This document shows, piece by piece, positions 23,116-32,178 of a DNA stretch of 34,723 bases (within the stretch, counting starts at the first letter, position 1; every line of letters begins with the position of its first letter). Location: positions 1-34,723 of the forward strand of contig CALWLI010000033.1 of NCBI GenBank assembly GCA_944381485.1, read 5' to 3'. The notes under the pieces were generated by a model, which had not been told where the DNA came from, made no database searches, and saw only the letters and a list, made by a program, of their open reading frames with translations. A program made the position numbers and the translations under genes. The DNA is from an uncultured Lachnospiraceae bacterium (GTDB lineage: Bacteria; Bacillota; Clostridia; Lachnospirales; Lachnospiraceae).

Positions 23116-26043
23116 ATGCGGCATAAGGATTATGAATTTATAGAGGAGAGATATATACCTGAGCTTTCATCGGAGGCGACTGTGCTTATGCACAGAAAAA
23201 GCGGAGCCAGGGTACTCCTTATGGAGAATGATGATGTAAACAAAGTTTTTATGATAGGCTTCAGGACAACACCTGATAATTCAAAGGGAATACCTCATAT
23301 ACTTGAGCATTCAGTGCTCTGCGGCTCAGAAAAGTTTCCCATAAAGGATCCCTTTGTCGAGCTTGCAAAGGGCTCACTGAACACCTTCCTCAATGCCATG
23401 ACCTACCCGGATAAGACGGTATACCCGGTTGCGTCCTGCAACGATAAGGATTTTAAGAATCTCATGGATGTATATATGGATGCCGTCTTTTTCCCCAACA
23501 TCTATAAGGAGGAAAAGATATTTAAGCAGGAGGGCTGGCATTACGAGCTTGAGGATGAGTCAGGAGAGCTCAAGTATAACGGCGTGGTGTACAATGAGAT
23601 GAAGGGAGCCTTTTCGTCTCCGGAGTCGGTCCTTGAGAGATATACCATGAATGAGCTTTTCCCGGACACCACCTACGGAAATGAATCAGGCGGAGATCCG
23701 GAGTGCATACCGGAGCTGAGCTACGGTGAGTTTATCGAGTTCCACAAAAGATTTTATCACCCGTCAAACTCCTACATATGGCTCTACGGCAAGATGGATA
23801 TGGAGGAGAGGCTTACATGGCTTTCAGAGAATTATTTGAACCGCTTTGAAAGGACAGAGCCGGATTCTGCCATAGGAGTTCAGAAAGCTTTTGAAAAGAC
23901 AAAGGAGCGTTTGATCAGCTATCCAATAGGAGATAATGAGCCTGAGGAAAAGCACAGCTATCTCTCAAAGAGCTGGGTAATAGAGGATGACTTGGATCCG
24001 AAGCTTTACATAGCATTTCAGATATTGGAGTATGTGCTTTTGGATGCCCCGGGAGCTCCCATAAAGGAAGCTCTTTTGGAGGCGGGGATAGGCGAGGACA
24101 TATTCGGAGGCTATACCTCAGGAATATGCCAGCCCTACTTTTCCGTCATCGCAAAAAATACAGATGAAGACAAGAAGGATAAATTTTTAAGCACCATAGA
24201 TTCAAAGCTTTCAGAGCTGTGCAGTGGAGGACTTGACAGAAAGGCTGTGCTTGCAGGCCTTAACTTCTACGAGTTCAAATACAGGGAGGCGGATTACGGC
24301 AGGCTTCCGAAGGGCCTTATGTACGGACTTATGAGCCTTGACTCATGGCTCTATGACGGTTCCCCCTTCACCCATCTTTTTTATGAGGATACCTTCAGCT
24401 ATCTTAAGGATAAGGTGGAGGAGGGCTACTTTGAGAAGCTCATAGAAAAATACCTAAGGGAGAACAGCTTCAGCGCTGTGATAACAGTAAAGCCTGAGAG
24501 GGGACTTACCGGGAAAAATGACCGCCTGCTGGCAGAAAAGCTTGAAAAAATTAAGAACAGCATGAGCGCGGAGGAGCTTAAAACCATAGTCAGGGAGACA
24601 AGGGAGCTTAAGGCTTATCAGGATAAGCCCGATACTCAGGAAGACCTGAGATGCCTTCCGGTGCTTAAGCCGGAGGATATAGATAAGAAGGCCGAGAGCA
24701 TAAACTACAGGCTTGAAGGAGAGGAGAAGGGACCCGACATAATATTTACCGAGGAAAACACAAACGGTATAGCTTATGTCAAAGCTCTGTTTGACCTCTC
24801 ACATCTTGAGAGGGAGGAGCTGTTTTACGCCTCCTTCCTGAAATCTGTCCTTGCCTGCATAGACACGAAGAAACACAGCTATAGAGATCTGGCAAGTGAG
24901 ATACTTTTAAATTCCGGAGGACTGGATTTTGATATAAGTGCCTACCCCTGCTACAGAGAGGGAGAGGATGACATAAAAGAGATCTTCTCCGCGGAGATAA
25001 GAGTGTTAAAGGAAAAGCTTGATTTCAGCTTCGACATAATATCCGAGGTACTCTCGGATACTGTGTACACAGACAGAAAAAGGATAGGAGATATTCTGGC
25101 GGAAACTGTGTCAAGAGTCAGGATGGGAATAGAGGGGGCCTCTCACAGAGCCGCAGTCACAAGGGCCGGAGCATATTTTTCAAAGATATCAGCCTTTGGA
25201 GACATGACAGCAGGCATAGGCTACTATGAGTTTTTGAAAAGGTCCATGTCAGACTTTGAGAGCTCAGGGGGAGAGAACTTTGTGGAGAGACTGAAGTCTG
25301 TGGCGGAAAAGATCTTTACAGGGACAAACCTAAAGACGGCACTCTGCGGCTCAAAAGATATGCTTGAGGGCTTTAAAGATGGAGCAAAAAGACTTTGTGC
25401 TTCCCTTGGCGAGACGAAGGCGGAATATAAGAAGGCCAATGAGGAAGAGCTTAAGCCCTTGGGAAAGCTTAACGAGGGATTAAAGACAGCATCTCAGGTA
25501 AATTATGTGGCGGTAAGCGGCAGATTTGACAAAAACGGACTTAAATACACCGGGGCGCTGCAGGTCCTCAGGGTGCTTTTGAACTATGACTATCTCTGGC
25601 TCAACCTGAGAGTAAAGGGCGGAGCCTACGGCTGTATGGCAGGATTTGCCAGAACAGGTAAGGGCCATCTCGTATCCTACAGAGACCCCAATGTAAAAGA
25701 GACACTTGAGGTGTACAGGAGACTTGCCTCATATCTCAGGGAGACAGAGTTTGATGAGGAGACAGTGGCTAAATACATAATCGGAGCTGTCTCTGACCTG
25801 GACGCGCCTCTCACCATGTCGGCAAAGGCTGCAAGGGGAGTAAATGCCTATATCTCGGGAATCACAGATGAGATGCTTCAGAGGGAGAGGGATGAGATCC
25901 TGTCTGCAGACGGTCACACCATAAACAGCCTGTCAGCATACATAGACGAGCTTATAAGCGAGAATGCGGTCTGCACTATAGGAAACGCTCTGAGGCTGGA
26001 GGACTGCGCGGATGAATTCCTTACAGTCAGAGATCTGTTTTAA
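23116..26043 (+). CDS. M16C insulinase-family zinc metalloprotease
   Basis: A 975-residue two-lobed peptidase of the presequence protease/falcilysin group. The inverted zinc motif HILEH is at residues 61-65 and the distal Glu lies in VVYNEMKGAFSSP near residue 160. Two tandem halves with a linker are visible from length and from the second-lobe KGGAYGCMAGFARTGKGHLVSYRDP stretch (shown here by its core GGAYGC and SYRDP), typical of M16C. There is no signal peptide, so it is cytoplasmic and probably degrades peptides. AAAAGGAG precedes the ATG. It lies between the YdcF-like gene and era in one run. Confidence 0.93.
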   Translation: MRHKDYEFIEERYIPELSSEATVLMHRKSGARVLLMENDDVNKVFMIGFRTTPDNSKGIPHILEHSVLCGSEKFPIKDPFVELAKGSLNTFLNAMTYPDKTVYPVASCNDKDFKNLMDVYMDAVFFPNIYKEEKIFKQEGWHYELEDESGELKYNGVVYNEMKGAFSSPESVLERYTMNELFPDTTYGNESGGDPECIPELSYGEFIEFHKRFYHPSNSYIWLYGKMDMEERLTWLSENYLNRFERTEPDSAIGVQKAFEKTKERLISYPIGDNEPEEKHSYLSKSWVIEDDLDPKLYIAFQILEYVLLDAPGAPIKEALLEAGIGEDIFGGYTSGICQPYFSVIAKNTDEDKKDKFLSTIDSKLSELCSGGLDRKAVLAGLNFYEFKYREADYGRLPKGLMYGLMSLDSWLYDGSPFTHLFYEDTFSYLKDKVEEGYFEKLIEKYLRENSFSAVITVKPERGLTGKNDRLLAEKLEKIKNSMSAEELKTIVRETRELKAYQDKPDTQEDLRCLPVLKPEDIDKKAESINYRLEGEEKGPDIIFTEENTNGIAYVKALFDLSHLEREELFYASFLKSVLACIDTKKHSYRDLASEILLNSGGLDFDISAYPCYREGEDDIKEIFSAEIRVLKEKLDFSFDIISEVLSDTVYTDRKRIGDILAETVSRVRMGIEGASHRAAVTRAGAYFSKISAFGDMTAGIGYYEFLKRSMSDFESSGGENFVERLKSVAEKIFTGTNLKTALCGSKDMLEGFKDGAKRLCASLGETKAEYKKANEEELKPLGKLNEGLKTASQVNYVAVSGRFDKNGLKYTGALQVLRVLLNYDYLWLNLRVKGGAYGCMAGFARTGKGHLVSYRDPNVKETLEVYRRLASYLRETEFDEETVAKYIIGAVSDLDAPLTMSAKAARGVNAYISGITDEMLQRERDEILSADGHTINSLSAYIDELISENAVCTIGNALRLEDCADEFLTVRDLF

Positions 26044-26069
26044 AACATTCGGAGAGTGAGAATAAATAT

Positions 26070-26984
26070 ATGAAATCAGGATTTGTGGCCATTATCGGAA
26101 GGCCTAACGTGGGCAAGTCCACACTTATGAACAGACTTATAGGGCAAAAGATAGCCATAACATCACCAAAGCCCCAAACCACAAGGGAGAAGATACAGAC
26201 TGTGTATACAGACGACAGGGGGCAGGTGATCTTTCTCGACACACCGGGTATCCACAAGGCAAAAAACAAGCTTGGAGAGTACATGGATAAGGTGGCTGAA
26301 AAGACCTTCGGGGATGCGGATATCATAATGTGGTTGGTGGAGCCTGTGACCTATATAGGAGCCGGGGAGGAGAGGATAGCAGAGCTTTTAAACAGGCTAA
26401 ATCCTAAGGGGTCAAGAGAAAGGAAGCCTGTGATTTTAGTTGTAAACAAGGTGGACAAGCTTGAGTCAAAAGAAGACATACTTCCTGTGCTTAAGGCCTA
26501 CAAGGCAAAATATGACTTTGACGAGGTGATACCGGTATCCGCCATGGACGGCACCAATACGGATACAGTTCTTGATGTAATTTACAGTCTCCTCGGAGAA
26601 GGCCCCATGTACTACGATGAGGACACCGTGACCACTGTCCCCATGAGAGAGATAGCTGCAGAGCTTATCAGAGAGCAGGCTCTGAGACTCTTAAAGGACG
26701 AGATACCTCACGGAATAGCAGTTCTCGTGGACAAATTCCATGAGAGGAGTGACGGCATATTTGAAGTCGAGGCCACCATAGTATGTGAGAGGGATTCCCA
26801 CAAGGGAATAATAATCGGAAAGGGCGGATCAATGCTCAAAAAGATAGGGTCCAACGCGAGAAAGTCCATTGAGGACATGCTGGGAGCCCACATAAATCTG
26901 AGGCTTTTCGTAAAGGTCAGAAAAGACTGGAGAGACAGCGAGCTGTACATGAAAAATTACGGCTATGATTCCAAAAAGATCTGA
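26070..26984 (+). CDS. era: GTPase Era
   Basis: Ribosome-assembly GTPase that binds the 3' end of 16S rRNA. The G1 loop is GRPNVGKST (residues 10-18), G3 is DTPGIHK, and NKVD is G4. The C-terminal KH domain is seen as IIIGKGGSMLKKIG followed by LFVKVRKDWRD. The 304-residue length is normal. GGAGAGTGAG precedes the ATG. recO starts two bases after the stop, the usual era-recO pairing of Firmicutes. Confidence 0.97.
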   Translation: MKSGFVAIIGRPNVGKSTLMNRLIGQKIAITSPKPQTTREKIQTVYTDDRGQVIFLDTPGIHKAKNKLGEYMDKVAEKTFGDADIIMWLVEPVTYIGAGEERIAELLNRLNPKGSRERKPVILVVNKVDKLESKEDILPVLKAYKAKYDFDEVIPVSAMDGTNTDTVLDVIYSLLGEGPMYYDEDTVTTVPMREIAAELIREQALRLLKDEIPHGIAVLVDKFHERSDGIFEVEATIVCERDSHKGIIIGKGGSMLKKIGSNARKSIEDMLGAHINLRLFVKVRKDWRDSELYMKNYGYDSKKI

Positions 26985-26986
26985 GT

Positions 26987-27646
26987 ATGAAAAGAGAAGA
27001 TGAAAAGAAAGTTACAGGCATGGTCTTAAACGCCATGCCTGTAGGTGAATACAACAAAAGATTGATACTTATCACAAGGGAGCTGGGAAAGATAACTGTA
27101 TTTGCGGGAGGCGCCACAAAGCCCACTTCTCCCTTTCTCGGGGCATCATTCCCCTTTTCCTTCGGAGATTTTTATATAAGCCGAGGAAAAAACGCTTACA
27201 ATCTTCATGCGGTCAGTATAAAAAGACGATTTGAGGAGTTGAGCGCAGACATAGAGAAAATGTGCCGAGGCTCATACTTCCTTGAACTTGCAGATTACTA
27301 CGCCCATGAGGGCATGGAGGGAGAGGAGCTTTTGAAGCTTTTATATCTGTCTCTCTCTGCACTCATAAATGAAAATATTCCTGACAGGCTGGTGACAGCC
27401 GTATTTGAACTGAGATGCATGGTCACAGAGGGAGAATACACGGAAGAGCCTCCGGTGAGGGCCTCAGGGGCCTGCAGCCTGGCCTGGCACAAGGTGGTGA
27501 CCGCTCCCTTGGGGAAGCTTTATACCTTCGTGCTCTCGGAGGAAGTCCTCAGGGAATTTGAGGGCAATGTCAGCCTTTTGAGAAAGCGCTTTGTGGGAAA
27601 AAAATTCAAATCCAGGGACATACTCAAAGAATTGCAAAAAAAATAA
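26987..27646 (+). CDS. recO: DNA repair protein RecO, without a zinc finger
   Basis: Mediator loading RecA onto gaps in the RecFOR pathway. The N-terminal OB domain shows VLNAMPVGEYNKRLILIT and the GGATKPTSP loop. The helical C-terminal part is short: the CxxC...CxxC zinc finger of many RecO proteins is missing, with only one cysteine (in RASGACSL) in that region, so the protein is 219 residues rather than about 240-250. As I recall, other Lachnospiraceae RecO proteins also lack the finger. The gene overlaps functionally with era and ends in a terminator. Confidence 0.9.
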   Translation: MKREDEKKVTGMVLNAMPVGEYNKRLILITRELGKITVFAGGATKPTSPFLGASFPFSFGDFYISRGKNAYNLHAVSIKRRFEELSADIEKMCRGSYFLELADYYAHEGMEGEELLKLLYLSLSALINENIPDRLVTAVFELRCMVTEGEYTEEPPVRASGACSLAWHKVVTAPLGKLYTFVLSEEVLREFEGNVSLLRKRFVGKKFKSRDILKELQKK

Positions 27647-27674
27647 AAGGCCGGGGAAAACCGGTCTTTTTTGT
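27645..27674. terminator. Bidirectional terminator between recO and the DUF4364 gene
   Basis: AAAAGGCCGG (27645-27654) pairs with CCGGTCTTTT (27661-27670), one G-U pair, GGAAAA loop, T run after it. On the other strand a T tract also follows the stem, so both converging genes can use it. Confidence 0.85.
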
Positions 27675-27676
27675 CT

Positions 27677-28201
27677 CTATTTTGTCTCCATCAGCTGCTT
27701 CATCACATAGGAGTATATCTTCTGGCTCTTTGCCTTCCAATTTCCCACCATATCCATGGCCTCTCTCTCATCAGGCACGGATATGTCGAAGCTTATCAGT
27801 ATGCTTTTTCCTTCCCTGACTTCACAGTGGACTATGTAATTCCTGTCATCGGTCTTATAATAGTCTGCTGTCGTTCCCACCTCCGAGCGGAGGCGGAATT
27901 TGTTGGCTTTAAGAAAATTGTCCATATCGGATTTTATAGCGGGAGATATGTCTTTTCCGAAGAAGCCGAGAGTCTCCTCCCCGTCTGAGCTTATCTCGTA
28001 CCTGGTGGAGTTTCCTATATGCCGGTCTGTTATAAGCTTTGAGTCTATGAGCTCTGAAAGGACCTGCTGAAGGGTGAAGTAGGTGGTGTATTCATTATCC
28101 AAAAAAAATCCTGTCAGCTGGCTGTTTGTAAGAGGAAAATTGACCTCGTTTAACATATATAATATCATTAATTTGTACAGAGTTATGGGTTCGGAAATCA
28201 T
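27677..28201 (-). CDS. DUF4364 family winged-helix protein
   Basis: A 174-residue protein. The N-terminal half (about 1-85) looks like a winged helix: YKLMILYMLNEVNFPLTNSQL, then a VLSELIDSKLI recognition-type helix and a RYEISSDGEETL wing. The C-terminal half is a mixed alpha/beta domain with DYYKTDDRNYIVHCEVREG. It matches DUF4364, a Clostridia family of presumed transcription regulators with no known target. GAGAGG lies upstream of the ATG at 28201. It is a single gene, divergent from the DUF5717 cluster, and could regulate it, but nothing in the sequence proves this. Confidence 0.82.
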   Translation of the reverse strand: MISEPITLYKLMILYMLNEVNFPLTNSQLTGFFLDNEYTTYFTLQQVLSELIDSKLITDRHIGNSTRYEISSDGEETLGFFGKDISPAIKSDMDNFLKANKFRLRSEVGTTADYYKTDDRNYIVHCEVREGKSILISFDISVPDEREAMDMVGNWKAKSQKIYSYVMKQLMETK

Positions 28202-28247
28202 AAGTAAAGCCTCTCTTTTTAATATTTAAATCATACCATAATATACT

Positions 28248-28275
28248 TTAAAAGGAAATATAAATGTGATAGAAT
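28248..28275 (+). promoter_or_regulatory. Possible promoter of the DUF5717 cluster
   Basis: TTAAAA (28248-28253) and TAGAAT (28270-28275) with a 16-base spacer; weak -35, so low confidence. Confidence 0.35.
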
Positions 28276-28302
28276 ATCCTCTGACGGAGTGAAGTGAAAC
28301 AT

Positions 28303-30933
28303 ATGAAGGAAAAGATAAATCGCCTTGCAAGGGGCATTTTTGAAAACGAAATACCCGAGCCTGAATATCCTGAGCGCATAGACGCAACACTCGCCTTCGA
28401 GGGGATCTCGAGAGGCGAATTTTCTGTGTCCTGTAAAGGAAACTATCACATCAAAGGGCTTTGCTACTCGGACAATCTCAGGGTCATACCTGAGACAAAG
28501 AGCTATGTGGGGACCGTAAACAAGATAATTTACAGCGTAAATGCCTCATTTGCCCCTGCGGATTCTCTGATAGAGGGCAATTTCTTTCTTGTTACAAGCG
28601 CGGGAGAGATAAAGATACCCTATTCCTTCAGGACTCCCGCCTCATCTCTTGACAGGGCTATAGCCTCTCTGAATTCCGGAGAGGACATGGGAAGGCTTTA
28701 CAGCAAGGACCCGGAGAAGCTTCTTCTCCTTTTTGAGTGCGACGACTTTGTGAGGGCACCGTTTATGAATGACGAGAGGCTGAGAAGCCTCTATGACGGC
28801 CTCAGGGGAAGAGGAGACCGCATGCATGCCATGCAGCAGTTTATGACAGCGGCAGGCATTATGAAGAGCCCTCGTGAGGATAATACCCTCAGTTTAAAAC
28901 ATGAAAAAGAGCTTTCGGATGAGCAGAGATTTCTCATTGATAACTGCCCTGAGGATGATGAGCTTTTGGCTGAGCTCTGTTCGGAGCTCATAACAGGCAG
29001 TGTGACGGAGCCCTTTGCCTTTTATATATATGAGATCGCCATAAGAAGAGATATAAAGCTGACTCAGCTCTATGAGTATTATCTCTACTCCTGCCCGGAA
29101 GGATATAAGGGCAGGATGCCTCAGGAGGTGCTCATGTACTTTTCCTATGCCAGCGGTGTCGACAGGAGAGTGAAGGCTCCGGTATATAAAAATGTCCTCA
29201 TTTACATGAACCCGGATACGGAGATATACAGAAAATATGAGGATGATATGAGGGATTATGCCCTGGACAGTATTTTTAACAACAGAATAGATGACGATCT
29301 CGCTGTCATATATGACAGGATGATATACAGGGATATGATCGACAGAAAGGTGGCGGCCATATTTCCCTCTGTATTAAAGACCTTCCGCATTGAGTGCGAC
29401 GAGCCTTCCATGAGGCAGATCACAGTCAGATACCCTCAGCTCGAGGAGGAAGAGACATATCAGCTGAATCATGGAAAGGCCTATGTACCTGTTTATTTTG
29501 AGGACGCTCTGCTCCTTTTTACCGATGTTTACGGCAACAGATATGCGGATGTGAAGTTTGAAAAAAAGCCTGTTTTGACAAGGCCTGAGCTTTTGAGAAG
29601 ATGCTTTGATGTCTACCCTGAGCACCCTATGCTGAAGATATCAGCCGCCAAAAAGATAGTCTCGGAAGGCATAAGAGACGCAAATGACAAGGCGATACTT
29701 GAGGACGTCATGCGCAGCTTCGATTTAAACCCGGTTTTCAGAAAGAAACTCGTGTCAAGGCTAATATACTTCAGAGGCGGCACGGCATTTTTAAGCAGGG
29801 TAAACCCGGATGAGCTGGATGAGTCGGAGATAAGGGCGGTGATAGGGGATCTTTGCGGGGAGAAGAAGTATCGGGAAGTTTACCTGATGCTCAAGCGCTA
29901 TGGCACAGGACCGGCAGATGAAAAAAGCCTTTCAGAGACAGTGACAGCCCTGATAAACTCGGAGCTCATGCAGGCTGAGGATGAGGAATATTTCCTCAAT
30001 CTCTGCTATGAGGCATTCAGAGCCGGAGGAAGAAGGCCGGAGCTTCTTGATATACTCTGCAGATACTATGAGGGGCCCACTGAAAACATGTACGGTATAT
30101 TGGCCGAGGCGGTAAGGCTTGACGCCTATACCCACGGAATATGCGAGCGGCTTTTGGCTATGCAGCTTTTCAGCAACGCTTACTCCCACATTGACGAGGT
30201 GTTTAAATTTTACCTTGAGGAGGGGGACGCCAAGGAAAATATAGTCAGGGCCTACCTCACTGCAAGGAGCAGCTCCTATTTCATAGATGAAGAGAGGCCT
30301 GCGGAGGGCGTATTTGACTTTCTGGAGTCACTTTTGGAGGGGACGGGAGATTACGACAAGGCCCCTACCATATGGCTTTTGGCAGTCACCAAGCATTTTT
30401 CCGAGAGAAAGCGTCTATCAGCCAAGCAGGCTGAGCTCTGTAAGGCCCTTACAGACGTGCTTATATCGGAAGATTACGTGTTTTATTATACAAAAAAGCT
30501 GGGCAAGCTTATAGACATACCATCGGAGATAAAGAACAAGTACTATATAGAATACCACGGAAACAAATTCGCAAGACCTGAGCTCTATGTAAGGATAAAG
30601 CCTGAGGACAAGGACTTTCGCAAGGAAGAAATGAGAAGAGTGTACCAGGGTATATATGTGAAGGACATAGTGCTTTTTGCGGACGATGAGCTCAACTACA
30701 TAATCTATGACAGCTCTGTCTCCGAAGACCCGGTGGAGAAGGGCATGATATCAGGAAAGCAGGGCTCCGGAACGAGAAATGAATCGAGAGTCTCAAAGCT
30801 TGACGAGATAAGCTCCTTAAGAGGGGATAACGGGAAAATAAAAGAGCTCAGGGAGGATATGCTCTCGTATGCTCTCAAAAACGGTATGAACGAAGAGCTC
30901 TTTAAGATAAATGAGTATGATATTTTACAGTAG
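28303..30933 (+). CDS. DUF5717-like large protein of unknown function
   Basis: An 876-residue protein with no signal peptide or membrane segment. The N-terminus KEKINRLARGIFENEIP, a basic helix, and a following beta-rich domain (about 25-120; GEFSVSCKGNYHIKGLCYSD) match what I remember as DUF5717. The remainder, from about residue 125, is mostly charged helices in a repeat-like, solenoid pattern (TPR-like in style), ending in a partly disordered tail. No catalytic motif is visible. The ATG at 28303 gives the expected start; an in-frame GTG at 28294 is closer to the GGAG. The Hsp70-like gene follows after 15 bases. Confidence 0.78.
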   Translation: MKEKINRLARGIFENEIPEPEYPERIDATLAFEGISRGEFSVSCKGNYHIKGLCYSDNLRVIPETKSYVGTVNKIIYSVNASFAPADSLIEGNFFLVTSAGEIKIPYSFRTPASSLDRAIASLNSGEDMGRLYSKDPEKLLLLFECDDFVRAPFMNDERLRSLYDGLRGRGDRMHAMQQFMTAAGIMKSPREDNTLSLKHEKELSDEQRFLIDNCPEDDELLAELCSELITGSVTEPFAFYIYEIAIRRDIKLTQLYEYYLYSCPEGYKGRMPQEVLMYFSYASGVDRRVKAPVYKNVLIYMNPDTEIYRKYEDDMRDYALDSIFNNRIDDDLAVIYDRMIYRDMIDRKVAAIFPSVLKTFRIECDEPSMRQITVRYPQLEEEETYQLNHGKAYVPVYFEDALLLFTDVYGNRYADVKFEKKPVLTRPELLRRCFDVYPEHPMLKISAAKKIVSEGIRDANDKAILEDVMRSFDLNPVFRKKLVSRLIYFRGGTAFLSRVNPDELDESEIRAVIGDLCGEKKYREVYLMLKRYGTGPADEKSLSETVTALINSELMQAEDEEYFLNLCYEAFRAGGRRPELLDILCRYYEGPTENMYGILAEAVRLDAYTHGICERLLAMQLFSNAYSHIDEVFKFYLEEGDAKENIVRAYLTARSSSYFIDEERPAEGVFDFLESLLEGTGDYDKAPTIWLLAVTKHFSERKRLSAKQAELCKALTDVLISEDYVFYYTKKLGKLIDIPSEIKNKYYIEYHGNKFARPELYVRIKPEDKDFRKEEMRRVYQGIYVKDIVLFADDELNYIIYDSSVSEDPVEKGMISGKQGSGTRNESRVSKLDEISSLRGDNGKIKELREDMLSYALKNGMNEELFKINEYDILQ

Positions 30934-30948
30934 AATTGGAATGATGTG

Positions 30949-32178
30949 ATGAGTATTGCTTTAGGTATAGATCTCTGCAATGATTACACTATATGCAGAG
31001 CTTTCGGAACAAAAGACGATGAGTTTGTAGCCCTGCCGACAGTGGTCTGCAAGAATAAGCATACCGGAGAGTGGGAGATAGGCGAGGAGGCTTATCGCAT
31101 GGCTCTCTCAGGTGATGGAGTCATAGTAGACAAACTCTTAAAGCTGGCAAAGAAGAACGGCACAGCCACCATAGAGGATGTTAAATATGAGGCCTCCGAG
31201 CTTCTCAAGATATATTTGGGGAAGCTGATAGACGCCTGCCTTAAAAGCACCGGGCAGACGGAGGTGTCTTTTCTCGTAGTCACTATAAAAGAGCTTAATA
31301 AGATTCTTATGGACACTATAAAGGATGCGGGAGATTCTGTAGGCATAGCCCCCGGAAGGATACGAATCATAAGCCATGCGGAAAGCTTTGTGTATTATGT
31401 GCTCAGCGGACCCAAGGACCTCTACAACAATCAGGTAGCCCTCTTTGACTGCTCCTCATATAATTTGAGATACTATGAGATGAAGGTCATGAGAGGAGTT
31501 AAAAATGTAAGTGTAATAGCCGAGGGGAAGTCTTTGGAGGAGGCCTTTAACACTGACATCCTCAAGAACGAGGCGGGCAGAAAGCTGGCGGACCACATAC
31601 TCAGGTCCTGCGCAGAAAAGCTGATGTCAAAAAAGATATATTCATCTGTATTTTTGACAGGAGAGGCCTTCGATGATGCCGACTGGGCGGACGATTTCTT
31701 CAAGTTTATATGCAGCAGGAGAAGGGTGGGAATTGAGAAAAGCCTATTTGCCTTGGGCGCTGCCGCAAGAGCTGATGATCTGAGCCACGGCGGAGTGAAT
31801 TTCCCCTATGCCGTGATATGTGAGGGGAACCTGCCTGTAAACATAAGCCTGCAGGTGACGACAGGAGAGCAGGAGTCAAGGCTTCTTCTGGCGGGAGCGG
31901 GAGATTCCTGGTATGAGACAAGAGGACATGTGGAATTGATACCTGCAGGGCAGGACTATATTGACCTTCACATTGAAGCCGCGGACAAAAACCACAGAAC
32001 AAGGCTTATAAGGATACCCTTGGAGGGATTCCCTGAGAGGCCTGACAGGACTACAAGGCTTAGCCTTGACCTGAGCTTCCCGGATGCGGAAAAAATGGAG
32101 GTAAACATCACTGATATGGGATTCGGAGACCTCTATCCCAAGTCCGATTCATTTATTCACGAGGAGATAGATTTATAA
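30949..32178 (+). CDS. Degenerate Hsp70-like protein (DUF5716-like)
   Basis: A 409-residue protein built like an Hsp70. GIDL at 6-9 opens the actin-type fold, but the first phosphate loop reads LCNDYT instead of LGTTNS; the second, FDCSSYN (167-173), lacks the DLGGGT glycines; the adenosine motif is TGEAF (237-241) instead of GGSTR. A substrate-binding beta-sandwich follows (about 293-400) with LSLDLSFPDAEKMEV and GFGDLYP, resembling the Hsp70 end. Nucleotide hydrolysis is therefore doubtful. The linker and helical lid are absent. The ATG at 30949 follows GGA; a GTG at 30946 is in frame. Overlaps the next gene by one base. Confidence 0.75.
   Translation: MSIALGIDLCNDYTICRAFGTKDDEFVALPTVVCKNKHTGEWEIGEEAYRMALSGDGVIVDKLLKLAKKNGTATIEDVKYEASELLKIYLGKLIDACLKSTGQTEVSFLVVTIKELNKILMDTIKDAGDSVGIAPGRIRIISHAESFVYYVLSGPKDLYNNQVALFDCSSYNLRYYEMKVMRGVKNVSVIAEGKSLEEAFNTDILKNEAGRKLADHILRSCAEKLMSKKIYSSVFLTGEAFDDADWADDFFKFICSRRRVGIEKSLFALGAAARADDLSHGGVNFPYAVICEGNLPVNISLQVTTGEQESRLLLAGAGDSWYETRGHVELIPAGQDYIDLHIEAADKNHRTRLIRIPLEGFPERPDRTTRLSLDLSFPDAEKMEVNITDMGFGDLYPKSDSFIHEEIDL

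Noticed and set aside
27671-27988. Plus-strand frame opposite the DUF4364 gene
   Set aside because: It has no family resemblance and lies opposite a recognisable winged-helix gene with its own start signal.
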